DNA from: Chloroflexota bacterium
Lineage (GTDB): Bacteria; Chloroflexota; Anaerolineae; Caldilineales; Caldilineaceae
Assembly (NCBI GenBank): GCA_030058085.1
Contig: JASGTU010000002.1
Span: forward strand, 1 to 36,350
DNA: 36,350 bases
Direction of reading: 5' to 3'
Translations under genes and position numbers: made by a program
Notes under the pieces: generated by a model
What the model saw: the letters and a program-made list of their open reading frames with translations, nothing else
The model's database searches: none
What the model was told of the DNA's origin: nothing
Shown here: positions 8,302-17,600 of the stretch, in pieces
Layout: every line of letters begins with the position of its first letter
Position numbering within the stretch: the stretch's first letter is position 1

Positions 8302-9492
8302 TTAGCGCGGCGGCAACAACAGGTCGTGGGTTAGGGTCTGGACCGCGGCGGCGGGCGAGGTTTGGCCGGCCGCGGCGACGATCGGCGCCAGGCCAAGCGG
8401 GTCGTGCCAGCGTACGCTATCCGGCAGCGGCGCCGGCCCGGACCACGGCCCGCTGACGAGGCTCAACGGGGGGCGCTGATCCGGCAGCGAGGGCGCGCTG
8501 TGCGGCGCTGCATAGCGTGTCTGGAGGGTGTTTGTGCCGGCATCCGCCCACACATAGAGCCAACGGTCGCCGCCGGCGTAGAGGCCGTAAAGCTCGCGCA
8601 AGCCCTGCAACGCCATCCATAACGCGACCAGCCGCGTGAAGCTGTCCTCGACGGTGAGGAGGGGCGGCGGCAGCGTACTCCACTGCGCTAGCCGGGCAAA
8701 GCCCTGGACGCGCCGGCATTTTTGATCGTAGAGATCGTCGAGGATCGCGGCCAATGGCTGCTCTCGCATCTGGCCTGGCGCGGGCAGGACATTTTCGGCG
8801 CTGTGCAAGCGGCTTTCCTGGAGGATGGAGGCTACAGCGGGCAGGGCGAAGGAGTTGCCGGCGTAGACGAGCTCGGGGCGGGCATGGTCGGGCAGTCGAC
8901 GCAGGGCAGCCGCCAACAGGCCCGCCAGCCGGCGCATGGGGGAATGGGCGCGGGCGTCCGGGTTCTCGTAGCCGCCGGTCAGGACCAACGCTTCGGGGCG
9001 CAGATCGTCTAGCTCGCGGGCGAGGGCGGCGGCTTCGAGATCGGCAGTGAGAGAAGCGGCGCCGGCTAACTGCGTCTGGCTGGCGTCGAGGCCGCGGCGG
9101 GCTGCAGCGAGGCTGTTCTGTTCGGTCAGGCCGACCAGCCAGACGCGCAGTCTGGGCCGCGGGCTGGCTGTGATCACGAATTGCTCCAGCGGCGGGTAGC
9201 GGACCGGGTCGGGGCTTTGCAGCAAGGGGCCGCCGCGCGCGTCGTCCCACAGCGTGCGCTGCAGGCGTGCACCTAGTTTCCGGCACAGTTCGTGGAGTTG
9301 GACGGGCAGCGGTCTCTGGTCGGGCGTGGGGGAGATGCGCCAGGCTGCCAGACGGTATACACCGCCGATCGGCTCTAGCAGACAGGCGACAAGGCGATGC
9401 GTTTCGCAGCCCGCGGCGAGAATCGTGCCGCTGCCGGCGACAGAGCCTTGATAGAATTCTTGCGGTTGGGGTGATGCGCCGGTTTGGTCCAT
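8302..9492 (-). CDS. MutL-like protein (glutamate mutase L family, divergent)
   Basis: This 396-residue protein is last in a six-gene minus-strand set. It aligns by eye with the MutL family, ASKHA-fold relatives of ATPases that reactivate adenosylcobalamin mutases. The diagnostic stretches are PEALVLTGGYENPD near 168-181, PELVYAGNSFALPAV near 206-220, and ENVLPAPGQMREQPLAAIL near 233-251 followed by a QGFARL segment. The first phosphate loop, usually ADIGSTTTK, reads AAGCETHRL near residues 27-35. The second, usually DVGGATT, reads ADAGTNT. Nucleotide hydrolysis may therefore be lost. No mutase genes are nearby; the neighbours are membrane proteins, so a structural or regulatory role in a membrane assembly is my inference. 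No clear ribosome-binding site precedes 9492. Confidence 0.65.
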   Translation of the reverse strand: MDQTGASPQPQEFYQGSVAGSGTILAAGCETHRLVACLLEPIGGVYRLAAWRISPTPDQRPLPVQLHELCRKLGARLQRTLWDDARGGPLLQSPDPVRYPPLEQFVITASPRPRLRVWLVGLTEQNSLAAARRGLDASQTQLAGAASLTADLEAAALARELDDLRPEALVLTGGYENPDARAHSPMRRLAGLLAAALRRLPDHARPELVYAGNSFALPAVASILQESRLHSAENVLPAPGQMREQPLAAILDDLYDQKCRRVQGFARLAQWSTLPPPLLTVEDSFTRLVALWMALQGLRELYGLYAGGDRWLYVWADAGTNTLQTRYAAPHSAPSLPDQRPPLSLVSGPWSGPAPLPDSVRWHDPLGLAPIVAAAGQTSPAAAVQTLTHDLLLPPR

Positions 9493-9511
9493 GTGTTGTG
9501 CGCGAGCGCCG

Positions 9512-10261
9512 CTAGAGTGACTGCAGCCAGGTCCAGAATGCCGTGTCGTGGATCATGTCGGTGAGAAAGGTGATGCGCGCGATGAGCAGGCTGAGGCGCG
9601 AGGCCGCCAGGCGGGCAAAGATGACGCCCGCCGCCAGCCACAAGGCGCGTTGACCGAGCCACAGCCAGCTCGCCATCAACCCGCGCACGGCGCCCGGCTG
9701 GCGATCCAGGTGACGCGACGGGTCTAGGTAGAGATGGAGCAGCGTTGCGGTCGTGAGAACGAGTGTCAGGAGGCCGACCAGCGGAAGGTAGCCGGGCGCG
9801 GAAGGCACGAAGCCGATCTGCGCGGCGCGCAGGTATTGGGGGATGAGCGTGCCCTGCAGCGCGCCCATGATACCCGCGCCCAGGCCGATGCCCAGGAGCA
9901 GCGCCGTCACCAGCCGGCCCGCGCCGTGCAACAGCCGCCGCCAAATGGGCGGCGCATTTGGTTTGGCCGGGCGCAGCATGATGCGGTCTGCGCCGGCAAG
10001 GATGAGGCTGGCCGCCAGGCCAAGCGGCAGCCAGCCGTCGAGGATGCCCGCCTCGCCGCTGATCAGCGGGTCGACAAGCCGGGGCAGGATGACATGGCGC
10101 GTGGCAAGGACGGCGGCATAGCCCAAACTGGCGCCGACCAGAATGTGCTGGGACAGGCGCGCCAGGGCATTGTCTCCGGCGAGGGCGCTGAAGATCATGA
10201 GGGTGAAGACGAAGGCGACCCAGGCGCCGATTGCGTCGAACACGAGTGCGCTGCTCTGCAT
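9512..10261 (-). CDS. polytopic membrane protein of the MutL-like cluster
   Basis: Unrecognised 249-residue protein with about six hydrophobic segments: VAFVFTLMIFSALAG near 15-29, a Gly/Ala-rich segment near 42-58, LGLAASLILAGADRI near 79-93, an LLGIGLGAGIMGA segment near 120-132, LVGLLTLVLTTATLL near 161-175, and a segment near 205-225. It looks like a small integral membrane subunit and has no recognisable transport motif. It begins 23 bases after the zinc-ribbon gene's stop, with GGGAGC a suitable distance upstream. It ends 19 bases before the MutL-like gene, so the three are almost certainly cotranscribed. Confidence 0.7.
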   Translation of the reverse strand: MQSSALVFDAIGAWVAFVFTLMIFSALAGDNALARLSQHILVGASLGYAAVLATRHVILPRLVDPLISGEAGILDGWLPLGLAASLILAGADRIMLRPAKPNAPPIWRRLLHGAGRLVTALLLGIGLGAGIMGALQGTLIPQYLRAAQIGFVPSAPGYLPLVGLLTLVLTTATLLHLYLDPSRHLDRQPGAVRGLMASWLWLGQRALWLAAGVIFARLAASRLSLLIARITFLTDMIHDTAFWTWLQSL

Positions 10262-10284
10262 CCGTTAGTGCTCCCGGGGCATGG

Positions 10285-11625
10285 TCATGGCTCCGGCGGG
10301 CGGCTGAACATGGCGGCGAGGTTGCCAAGCACGATCGCCAGGAAGAAGATCGCCAGCCCCCAATCCTGCAGCACCACTTGGCGGTCGAGCGCGGCGGACC
10401 GTTCGAGGCGCGGCAGGCGATCGGCTAGCAGGCTTTGGTAGCTGTAGGCGCCGTCGAAACCGCTGACGAGGCCGGATAGCTGACCGCTGTTCCAATAGGG
10501 GCGCAGGATCGGGTCGGCGGCGGCGCTTGTCACCGCGATCACGGGCGTTCGGTTGAGCGGCGCCGCCTGTTCCAGCCAGTGCTGGACGTCTTCCGCCTGC
10601 GCGCCGAAGACGACTGCCAGGTCTGGCCGTTCTTGCTGCTCGGCGTCGAAGACCCGTTCCGGGTTTTGGGCGACATGCGCCAACATCGCCGCGCCGCCGG
10701 GCAAGTATTGCACCGGGATCACCCAGGCGCTTTCTGCGGCGGCGGTCAGGTTTTCGCTGCGCTGCCATTCGAGGCGGGCGCGCTCGATCAGGCGACGAGC
10801 TGTCGCCGGCCCGCCGGGTAGCAAACTGACGACGGACATGCGGGCGCGGCGCTGCAAGAGATGCTCGACGACGGGCAGAGCGGCCTCGTCTAGTTCGCCG
10901 GCTGCGGCGGGATCATAGGCCCAATAGACGAGCACGTTCGCCTGCGCGGGCAACCCCTGGATGACATCAAACGCGTCTTCGACGCCAGGCCACTGGGCCG
11001 GCGCGCCTCTGGGCAGGGGAAGCGCCAGCAAGGCGGGCAACAGGATAGCCAGCCCCAAGGCCAGAAAGAGCCAGGGCAAGCGCAGATCGGGCGAAGCGGG
11101 CAGGGACCAGAGCTGCTCCGCCTGGCCTAGAATCGGCGGCGATCCCATGCGCTGGCGAACCAGACGCATCTGTTCTGCGGGGATGTCGGGCGAGCGCGGG
11201 CGTGCGGCGGGCTCGTCATCGCCGGCGCTGCGTACGCTGACGCGCACCGGCGCAAGCAAGCCCTGGATGCCCGGCGCAAGCCGCGCGGTGGCGGCGCGGG
11301 CGGAATCGTCTTCTTCGTCGAAGGGCGGGGCGCTGTCTGTGCCGCCGAATTCCATGCGCAGCCAGGGCTGGTCGGCGAGGCCATGCGGCTGTTGCGGCGC
11401 GGCGGGCAGCCCTGGGGACGGCTCTTTCGGCTGCGGAGTCTCCGGTGTTGCGGCAGGCGGCGGGCCGGGTTCGGCGGCGGTTTCTTCCTCCTGGCGACGT
11501 GGCTCCACAGCGCGCTCGTCCGCAGCGCGTTCTTCTGCCGCGCGCAGTTCTGTGCCGCAGCTGTTGCAGAAATTGGAACCGGCTCGGTTGGCAGTGCCGC
11601 AGTGCGGGCAACGGACGACGGACAT
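10285..11625 (-). CDS. zinc-ribbon membrane protein of the MutL-like cluster
   Basis: A 446-residue protein in clear parts. The N-terminal zinc ribbon (CPHCGTANRAGSNFCNSCG, residues 6-24) has two CxxC pairs. A charged Glu/Pro/Ala-rich linker follows to about residue 100, then a proline-rich region. A transmembrane helix lies near 178-200 (FLALGLAILLPALLALPLP). A globular domain of about 200 residues (near 205-410) contains NVLVYWAYDP and ARMSVVSLLPGGPATA. A second helix sits at the C-terminus (LAIFFLAIVLGNLAAMF). With two membrane passes the zinc ribbon and tail would be cytoplasmic and the large domain external. The external domain loosely recalls GldG/IFT52-type Rossmann-like domains, but I cannot assign it. 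Its spacing to neighbours is 23 and 44 bases. Confidence 0.7.
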   Translation of the reverse strand: MSVVRCPHCGTANRAGSNFCNSCGTELRAAEERAADERAVEPRRQEEETAAEPGPPPAATPETPQPKEPSPGLPAAPQQPHGLADQPWLRMEFGGTDSAPPFDEEDDSARAATARLAPGIQGLLAPVRVSVRSAGDDEPAARPRSPDIPAEQMRLVRQRMGSPPILGQAEQLWSLPASPDLRLPWLFLALGLAILLPALLALPLPRGAPAQWPGVEDAFDVIQGLPAQANVLVYWAYDPAAAGELDEAALPVVEHLLQRRARMSVVSLLPGGPATARRLIERARLEWQRSENLTAAAESAWVIPVQYLPGGAAMLAHVAQNPERVFDAEQQERPDLAVVFGAQAEDVQHWLEQAAPLNRTPVIAVTSAAADPILRPYWNSGQLSGLVSGFDGAYSYQSLLADRLPRLERSAALDRQVVLQDWGLAIFFLAIVLGNLAAMFSRPPEP

Positions 11626-11669
11626 GGAATAGCTCGTGATCGGTTAGGCCGCGATTGTGTTACTCATGA

Positions 11670-12296
11670 TTATTTCGTCATGAACATATAGCGAATGGCG
11701 ATGAGCGTCAGGGCGAGGCTGCCGCCCATTAGCGCGCCGCGCAGGGTCGCCATAACGGGGACGTCGAGCGTCCACCCGGCGAAGCGAGTGAGGCCGGGCG
11801 ACATCCACACGCCGGCTGCAGGCGCCTGGGCGGTCAGCATGAGCAGCGCGCCGGCAAGCATCCAGCCGCCTCCGTTGCGGCCCACGCGCAGCAGGCGATA
11901 GGCGGCGGCGATCATGAAGAAGGCCAGGAGGGCGAAGAGCGTCGCCTGTCCCGGCGCGATGATGGCGTCAAACAGCCATTCGGTCAGCGAGCTTTCGGCG
12001 CCAAACGGGCTGAGCAACCCGCTAGCCAGCACGACGACCAGCGCGGCGACGAGGGCGACGCTGTGCGGCCAATTGGTCTCTCCTAAGAAGATGCGTTGCA
12101 GATGGACCCAGCCGGCATTGAACACGCCCAGCAGCAGGCTGAACGCCGCCAGGAGGATGCCCCAGGCATAGAGCGTGCCGGTGATCGGCTGCAATGAGGA
12201 CGCGATGCCGGTCCGGTCCAGCACGATGATCAGGGACACGGAGACCAGAAGGGCGATAACCAGGTAGTTGGCGGAAGCAGAGCGGTCAGTATGCAC
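11670..12296 (-). CDS. six-helix membrane protein of the MutL-like cluster
   Basis: Unrecognised 208-residue protein with six predicted membrane helices: YLVIALLVSVSLIIVL near 11-26, WGILLAAFSLLLGVF near 45-59, VALVAALVVVLASGLL near 81-96, LFALLAFFMIAAAY near 120-133, a Gly/Ala-rich helix near 145-160, and MGGSLALTLIAIRYMF at the C-terminus. I chose GTG at 12296 (VHTDRSASANY), because it falls eight bases after the upstream gene's stop. Starting at 12359 would overlap the end of that gene and add a poor N-terminus. Translation is probably coupled to the upstream gene. No catalytic motifs are visible. Confidence 0.65.
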   Translation of the reverse strand: MHTDRSASANYLVIALLVSVSLIIVLDRTGIASSLQPITGTLYAWGILLAAFSLLLGVFNAGWVHLQRIFLGETNWPHSVALVAALVVVLASGLLSPFGAESSLTEWLFDAIIAPGQATLFALLAFFMIAAAYRLLRVGRNGGGWMLAGALLMLTAQAPAAGVWMSPGLTRFAGWTLDVPVMATLRGALMGGSLALTLIAIRYMFMTK

Positions 12297-12304
12297 GGTG
12301 CGCT

Positions 12305-12877
12305 TCAGAGCAGGATGGAAAGGATGACAAGAAAGAGCGCCAGAAGCAGGACGGCCCAAGCCAGCCAGTCGCCGGTAGGGTCTGCGGAAAGGGCGTCGCT
12401 ATCGCTCGCTTCATGCGCGACGGGCTCGGCCTGGACAAAGGGCAGCGTCTCCCACAGCGCGTTAAACCCAGGCCGGCTCCGGGGCTGGAGGTACGCGGCT
12501 GGGACGACCGGATCGCCTGCGTAGCCCGCAGCCGGTGCATCGACGGCGGCATGAAGAAGCGCCACCGAAGCCATGTGCTCGGCAAGGGTGGGGCCTGTGT
12601 AGAGCATGGCTGGCGCGGAGACGCCCTCTGCCGGCGGGGCGGGCTGCATCAAGACAGCCAGCCAGGTTGCGCCTGCGCCGCCGGTCGCCACGATAGGACG
12701 GGCTGCATCGGTGCGCCGCTCGGCCAGCAGTTGCAGGGCGAAGAGCGCGGCTGTGCTGTCCGTGGTCAGGCTGCTAACGCCTAACTCCAGGATAGGGTTG
12801 AGCCCGGCTTCGGTTCGCTGTTCGATTTCATTCTGCCAGTGCGTCAAGATGTCGCCGGCGGAAGCGGTTCGGAACAT
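12305..12877 (-). CDS. C-terminally anchored protein of the MutL-like cluster
   Basis: Unrecognised 190-residue protein. A soluble alpha/beta-looking domain (ILELGVSSLTTDSTAALFAL near 29-48, ARPIVATGGAGATWLAVLM near 58-76) is followed by an acidic stretch. A single C-terminal hydrophobic helix (WLAWAVLLLALFLVILSILL, residues 171-190) ends exactly at the stop codon, which is a tail-anchor layout. The Rossmann-like strand PIVATGGAG and a later SAPAMLYTGPT recall the PVIAVTSAA and LSGLVSGFD strands of the zinc-ribbon protein two genes downstream, which may reflect distant homology. It lies between the small 93-residue gene (27 bases upstream) and the six-helix protein (8 bases downstream). Confidence 0.6.
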   Translation of the reverse strand: MFRTASAGDILTHWQNEIEQRTEAGLNPILELGVSSLTTDSTAALFALQLLAERRTDAARPIVATGGAGATWLAVLMQPAPPAEGVSAPAMLYTGPTLAEHMASVALLHAAVDAPAAGYAGDPVVPAAYLQPRSRPGFNALWETLPFVQAEPVAHEASDSDALSADPTGDWLAWAVLLLALFLVILSILL

Positions 12878-12904
12878 GTACGCGACTCTGCCCGTGTGGG
12901 CGAT

Positions 12905-13186
12905 TTATTGCTTGGGCGCCTGCGTCGATGCTTTGGCGGCTGCACTCAGCGCGGCTTCCAGGCGGCGAACGCCGTCCGGCTTGCCGAGGTCCGCGGCCAG
13001 TTCGGCGCAGGCGTCGATGCCCAAGACGGCGGCTAACGGGTGGGCCACATGCAGCAACTGGCTGCAGGCGAAGGCGAGCGGGCGATGGCTGACCAAAAAG
13101 AGCAGCGCCATGCCTGTCATTTGCCTTCGAGCGCACGCCTCGACCATCTGTTGAGAGAACGGAGAGAGTGGTGTTGAGAGTGACAT
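12905..13186 (-). CDS. small hypothetical protein, first gene of the MutL-like cluster
   Basis: Unrecognised 93-residue protein. It has a hydrophobic centre (MTGMALLFLVSHRPLAFACS near 24-43) and a helical, Ala-rich C-terminus ending KASTQAPKQ. The position supports it: it lies 27 bases before the next gene of a tightly packed set, and the other frames here read as Arg/Pro-rich shadow sequence. No good ribosome-binding site precedes ATG 13186, so the true start may differ. The fragment may be cytosolic or peripherally membrane-bound. Confidence 0.5.
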   Translation of the reverse strand: MSLSTPLSPFSQQMVEACARRQMTGMALLFLVSHRPLAFACSQLLHVAHPLAAVLGIDACAELAADLGKPDGVRRLEAALSAAAKASTQAPKQ

Positions 13187-13231
13187 TGCGCCGTCGTTCT
13201 GTGCGTTGCGATTTCATTTTCGGGGCAAGCC

Positions 13232-13259
13232 AGACCCTTCGCTCCGCTCAGGGTGACAG
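13232..13259. repeat. REP-like repeat fragment, copy 1
   Basis: Twenty-eight bases with the core TTCGCTCCGCTCA, ending GGGTGACAG, match the right half of the 88-bp element at 17737-17824. ACCCT at 13234-13238 pairs with AGGGT at 13250-13254. The left half of the element is not present. Confidence 0.55.
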
Positions 13260-13322
13260 CTTCGAGCCCCCCAACTACAAATGCACCTTTTTCTTGCGTT
13301 TCGAATCCCATTATTCGGTTGC

Positions 13323-13331
13323 ATTCTATCA
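13323..13331 (-). promoter_or_regulatory. candidate promoter for the MutL-like cluster
   Basis: On the minus strand TGATAGAAT is an extended -10 (TG, one base, TAGAAT at plus-strand 13323-13328). It sits inside the palindrome TTCTAT-C-ATAGAA, which could be an operator overlapping the -10. The leader to 13186 would be about 130 bases and would include the REP fragment. Confidence 0.4.
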
Positions 13332-13402
13332 TAGAAGTGACGCCGGCGGTCTATCCGGCGCGCATGAACGGCAACGCGCTGCGCTATAGCGTGGGTTCGC
13401 TT

Positions 13403-13413
13403 TGTGGTATACT
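13403..13413 (+). promoter_or_regulatory. extended -10 promoter for the DUF3048/LysM operon
   Basis: TGTGGTATACT contains TG, one base and TATACT (13408-13413). Ten bases are identical to the promoter ending at 900. The predicted leader to ATG 13483 is about 62 bases. Confidence 0.55.
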
Positions 13414-13482
13414 ACCGGCTGTTCACGGAGAAAGACCTTTCTCCTCTTTTCCGCCCATGACGCAAAGCAGGATTGCTCTGTT

Positions 13483-14622
13483 ATGTCCGCTTCTTCGATT
13501 GTGCGTGTGTGGTTTGTGGTCGTCGCAGCCCTGGTCTTGAGCGGCTGCGGTCGGGCGACGCCCGAACCGACGGCGACGCCTACCAAGACCCCCATCACCG
13601 TAGCCGCGGCAGCCGACACCCCGACGCCGCCGCCGGCTGTGTTGGAACCTACGGACACCCCCGTCCCCCTTCCGACGGCGACCCCGAACGTTGCACCTGA
13701 CGGCATCTCGCGCTACACCGGCTTGCCGGCGGACAACCCCGAAAACCTGAAGCGACGCCCGGTCTTTATCTGCATCAACAACGATGCAGCCGGCCGTTCC
13801 GCGCACTACGGGTTGAGTTTCGCCGATCTGGTATACGAGTACATTGTGGACGGCTTCACGCTGACGCGCTTGACGGCTATGTACCAGGCAAATGAGGCCG
13901 AACGCGTTGGGCCGGTGCGCTCGGCGCGCATGCCCAACGTGTGGATGACTTATATGTATGACGGCGCCCTGGCCTGTTCCGGCGGCAGCGATGAGGTTCG
14001 CTATTTGCTCAAGAACGAGGTCGGCTTTCCCTATTTGGATGCGGATATCGACGATCCGTCGCAGACCCGCTATTTCCAGAGCGTGGGGACCGACTACCGC
14101 ACGCGTATGCAGACCAGCCCGGCGGGCGTGCGTCGTTGGCTGGACGAAAAGGGCTTGACCAAAGAATGGGACCGGCCCGGCTTCGAGTTTAGCGATGAGC
14201 CGCCGCCGAACGCGGCGGGACAGGCTACGGCTATTCAGATTGCGTATCCGGGCGGCAACAACGTGGAATGGCGTTATGACCCGGCGCAAGACGGCTACAT
14301 TCGCTTCCAGGCGGGCGAACAGCAGGTTGACCCGGCTACCGGACGGCCTATCGTCGCCAAGAACGTGATGGCGTTGACCGCCGAGCACACGTTGACCGAC
14401 ATGGTAGAAGATAGTCTGGGCACGAAGGGGGTGGATATCGCCCTGTACGGCTTCGGCGATTTTCGTATTTTCCGGGACGGGCAGGTCTATGAAGGCACCT
14501 GGCGCGCCGACCCAGAGACTCCGCCGCGCTGGTTGGGGCCAGGCGAGGTGATCGTCAAACTGAAACCAGGACAGAGTTGGATTCAGGTGTTGCGCGGTCT
14601 GAACGAAATTACGTATCAGTAG
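13483..14622 (+). CDS. DUF3048 domain lipoprotein (YerB-like)
   Basis: A 379-residue predicted lipoprotein. The signal peptide ends in the lipobox VLSGC, with C22 the lipidated residue. A Thr/Pro-rich tether (PTATPTKTP) follows, then the DUF3048 domain, recognisable by KRRPVFICINNDAAGRSAHY and the stretch ERVGPVRSARMPNVWMTYMY. Bacillus YerB is the named relative; the biochemical function is unknown, and the protein is expected to act outside the cytoplasmic membrane. The downstream part ends normally (SWIQVLRGLNEITYQ). ATG 13483 is chosen because it starts the signal peptide; an upstream in-frame start at 13402 would lie inside the promoter. The LysM gene follows 34 bases later, so the two are probably cotranscribed envelope proteins. 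Confidence 0.85.
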   Translation: MSASSIVRVWFVVVAALVLSGCGRATPEPTATPTKTPITVAAAADTPTPPPAVLEPTDTPVPLPTATPNVAPDGISRYTGLPADNPENLKRRPVFICINNDAAGRSAHYGLSFADLVYEYIVDGFTLTRLTAMYQANEAERVGPVRSARMPNVWMTYMYDGALACSGGSDEVRYLLKNEVGFPYLDADIDDPSQTRYFQSVGTDYRTRMQTSPAGVRRWLDEKGLTKEWDRPGFEFSDEPPPNAAGQATAIQIAYPGGNNVEWRYDPAQDGYIRFQAGEQQVDPATGRPIVAKNVMALTAEHTLTDMVEDSLGTKGVDIALYGFGDFRIFRDGQVYEGTWRADPETPPRWLGPGEVIVKLKPGQSWIQVLRGLNEITYQ

Positions 14623-14656
14623 CTAGGTTTATCCGCTGCATTCAAGGGAGTTCGAT

Positions 14657-17600
14657 ATGAACGCAAGGTACAAGACAGTCTATCGGCGCAGTCTGACGAT
14701 GGGTGTGACTGTGGCGATGACGGCGCTCTTGGCGATAGGGCTTCTGTTCGCTCTGACAGGGCCGGTTCTTAGCCAGGAAGCCGGAACAGCGCCGGAAGGC
14801 GGCTACATCTACACGGTGCAGGAGGGCGATTCGTGGGACATCGTAGCCCTCAAGACAGGCGTGGATGTGGCAACGCTGCAAGAGGCCAACCCGGATGCGG
14901 TGCGCGATACCGGCTGGCTCCTCAGCGGCGAACAACTCGCTATTCCGGCTGTGGGCGACGCCGAGAGCCAGACGCATGTCGTCGGGGCCGGCGAGTCCTG
15001 GGCCAGCATCGCCGAGGAGTATGGCGTTTCGGTGAATCTGCTGTTTGCCGCCAACCCGGATAGAGTGCGCCCCGGCCTAGTGCTTTATCAGGGCGAGAAG
15101 CTCGTCATTCCGGCCGCGCCGTCCGCAGCAACAGAAACGCCGGCAGCGGTAGAACCGGCTGCCGAAACGCCGGAGCCGGTCGTGACTGAGGAAGCGACTG
15201 AGGCTGTGACCGAAGAAGCGGCGGAACCCGTCGAAACCGAGGAAGCGGCGGAGACGCCGGAACCGGCTGTGGACGAAGAGCCCGTTGCGCCTGTCACAGT
15301 GCCGCTGACCGTCCCTGTGTCGAGCGGCGACGAGGTGACGGGCACGGAGACGCTCACTGATACCGAGGGCGCGCCCGAGGCCGAACCGGTCAGCGAAATC
15401 CCGGCCTGCCCGGAGGCTTTCGCCGACTACCCTGACCTGATGGTCGAAGTTCTCAACGCTGCCGGCGGGGACGCCGCCGCGCTGGAGGCTTTCCTAGACG
15501 AGTGCGGCGCAGCGGTTGAGGGCGGCGTCGTTCCCGTTGATTTGGGCGCAGAAGAGGATGCAGCCGCTGGTGCGGACGCTGATGCAGCCGCTGTTGCAGA
15601 GGCAGAGGAGGCCGGCGCCCAGGCCTTGGTCGTCGTCTACCAGAACCCGGTGCAGCAGGCCGCGTTTGTCGAGGGCGATCTGCTCATCCTGTCCCCGGGG
15701 GCGAACGGGTATGCCGTCGCCTACCGGGCGCGGGCGGCGGGCGAGGTTCGTCTGTTGGCTGTCGAAGACATCAACGCCGACGGGCTGCCGGATGTCGTGT
15801 GGGTGGATACGACCTGCGGCGCCAGCACCTGCTTCGACACGGTGAATGTGCGCAGTTGGGACGGCAGCGTGTGGGCTGACTGGACCGAGGGCACCATCAC
15901 CATGGCCTACGCCGACATCGCCCTGGTCGAAGCGGAGACGGAGGGCGAGGCCGCGCAACTCGAATTAAGCGGCGGCATCTACGGCAGCGTAGGGGCCGGC
16001 CCGCAGCGCAGCCGCACGGAAATCTGGGCGAGCGTCGACGGCGCGCCCTACCAGCTTGTCGAAAAGACATACGCCGACAGCGAGTGCCTCTATCACACTG
16101 TACTGGACGCCAATCGCGCTCTGCTGGACGCCCCGGTGATCGGCTTTGAGACCGCAACCGCCTTGTACGAGACTGCGGCGACCGACGAGAGCCTGATGAA
16201 GTGCTGGGTGCGCGCCGACGAAATGGAGGAACTGCGCAGTTTCAGCCTGTTCCGCCTGGCGTTGATCGCAGCCTACCAGGAGGATATCGATACGGCCGAG
16301 GCTCGCATTGCTGAGCTGGGAGTAACATACCCCGGCAGCATCTACGATGACGTCGGCCAAGTCTGGCTGGAAAGCATAACGGCGGAAGGAGACGTCGCCG
16401 CCGCCTGTGAAGCGGCCGCCGCCTACGTGGCGGAGAACTCCGGCGCCTGGGAGATACTGGCGGATTATGGCTACACCAATCCGTCATTTGGAGCGGCGGA
16501 TGTGTGTCCGGTGCTGAACTTGTCGGCGCCGGACGCCGAAGAACAGGAATCTGAGGAGACTGGGGCAACGGACGCGTTGCCCCAGTCCGATCCTGGCTCC
16601 GGCGCTTCGGCGAGTCTGCCCGAATGCGCCGGCAGTCTAGCCGGCTATGCTGAAGTGCTGCCCGCTGTGCTGGCGGCGACGCAGGCTGACCAGGAAGCGC
16701 TTGAGAACTGGCTGCAGGTGTGCGGCGTTTTGGCCGAGGACCGCGGCGCGGCGCTGTTTGCCGATCTGAACCAGGACGGGGCGGACGACGTGGTCGTGTT
16801 CCCAACGCTGATCAGCGACGTGGGCCTGGGGCCGAAGGGCGCACAGGGCGCGGTGTACGTCTTCCACAGCCAGCCCGACGGCAGCCTGGCTCTGGCGTTT
16901 GGCCCCGAAATCTACGGAAAGCCGGCGCTGCTAGGCGCGGGCGACCTTAACGCTGACGGGCAGATGGATATTGCCTGGACGGTGGAGGGCTGCGCTACGT
17001 CTTGCGTGCTCGAAGCGCAGGTGTGGACATGGGACGGCGCGGAGTATGTGTCGATGATCGAGCCGGGCGCCGTAATTGCGCTGGGTACGGCGACGTTTGA
17101 ACCGGTCAAGGACGGCGATCCGGGCGGCGGGCATCGCCTCGTGCTGGTCGGCGGCGTCAGCGACACGCTGGAAGGCGGGCTGGCGGTTCCGCACCAAGAG
17201 GTGTGGCAGAGCATCGACGGCGCTCCCTTCCGGCGCATCAGTTGGACCTATGACCGCACGGCGGGAGGAAACGACTGCATGGGGCTGCGCCTGGTCGAGG
17301 CGGATGCGGCCCTGCTGGCGGCGGATGTGATCGGCTACGCGCGAGCCGCAGAACTGTATGCGGCGGCGCTGGCGGATGAGTTGCAGGCGTGCAGCATTTT
17401 CGGCCTGCGACCAGACGAGGAACTGGCGTTGTTGCAGGGGCTGGCCCATTTCCGGCTGATGCAGGTTCAGCACTATGCCGGGGATGACGTCGCCGCCCAA
17501 GCGACGTTGGACGACCTGGCAGCCGCCCAGCCTGACAGCCTGTACGCACAGGCGGCCGCGAGCTGGCAAGATGCGATCGCCGGCGGCGCAACTCCGGCAG

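Larger units (their letters stand above)
13187..13482. other. divergent intergenic region with repeat, palindrome and two promoters
   Basis: No gene is seen. It contains a REP-like repeat fragment (13232-13259), the perfect palindrome TTCTAT-C-ATAGAA (13324-13336), a CGCCGG/CCGGCG hairpin (13341-13346 and 13355-13360), and promoters facing both ways. Confidence 0.5.

Noticed and set aside
13303-13320. TTTCGAATCCC resembling a tRNA T-arm
   Set aside because: No matching acceptor, anticodon or D-arm can be drawn in either direction.
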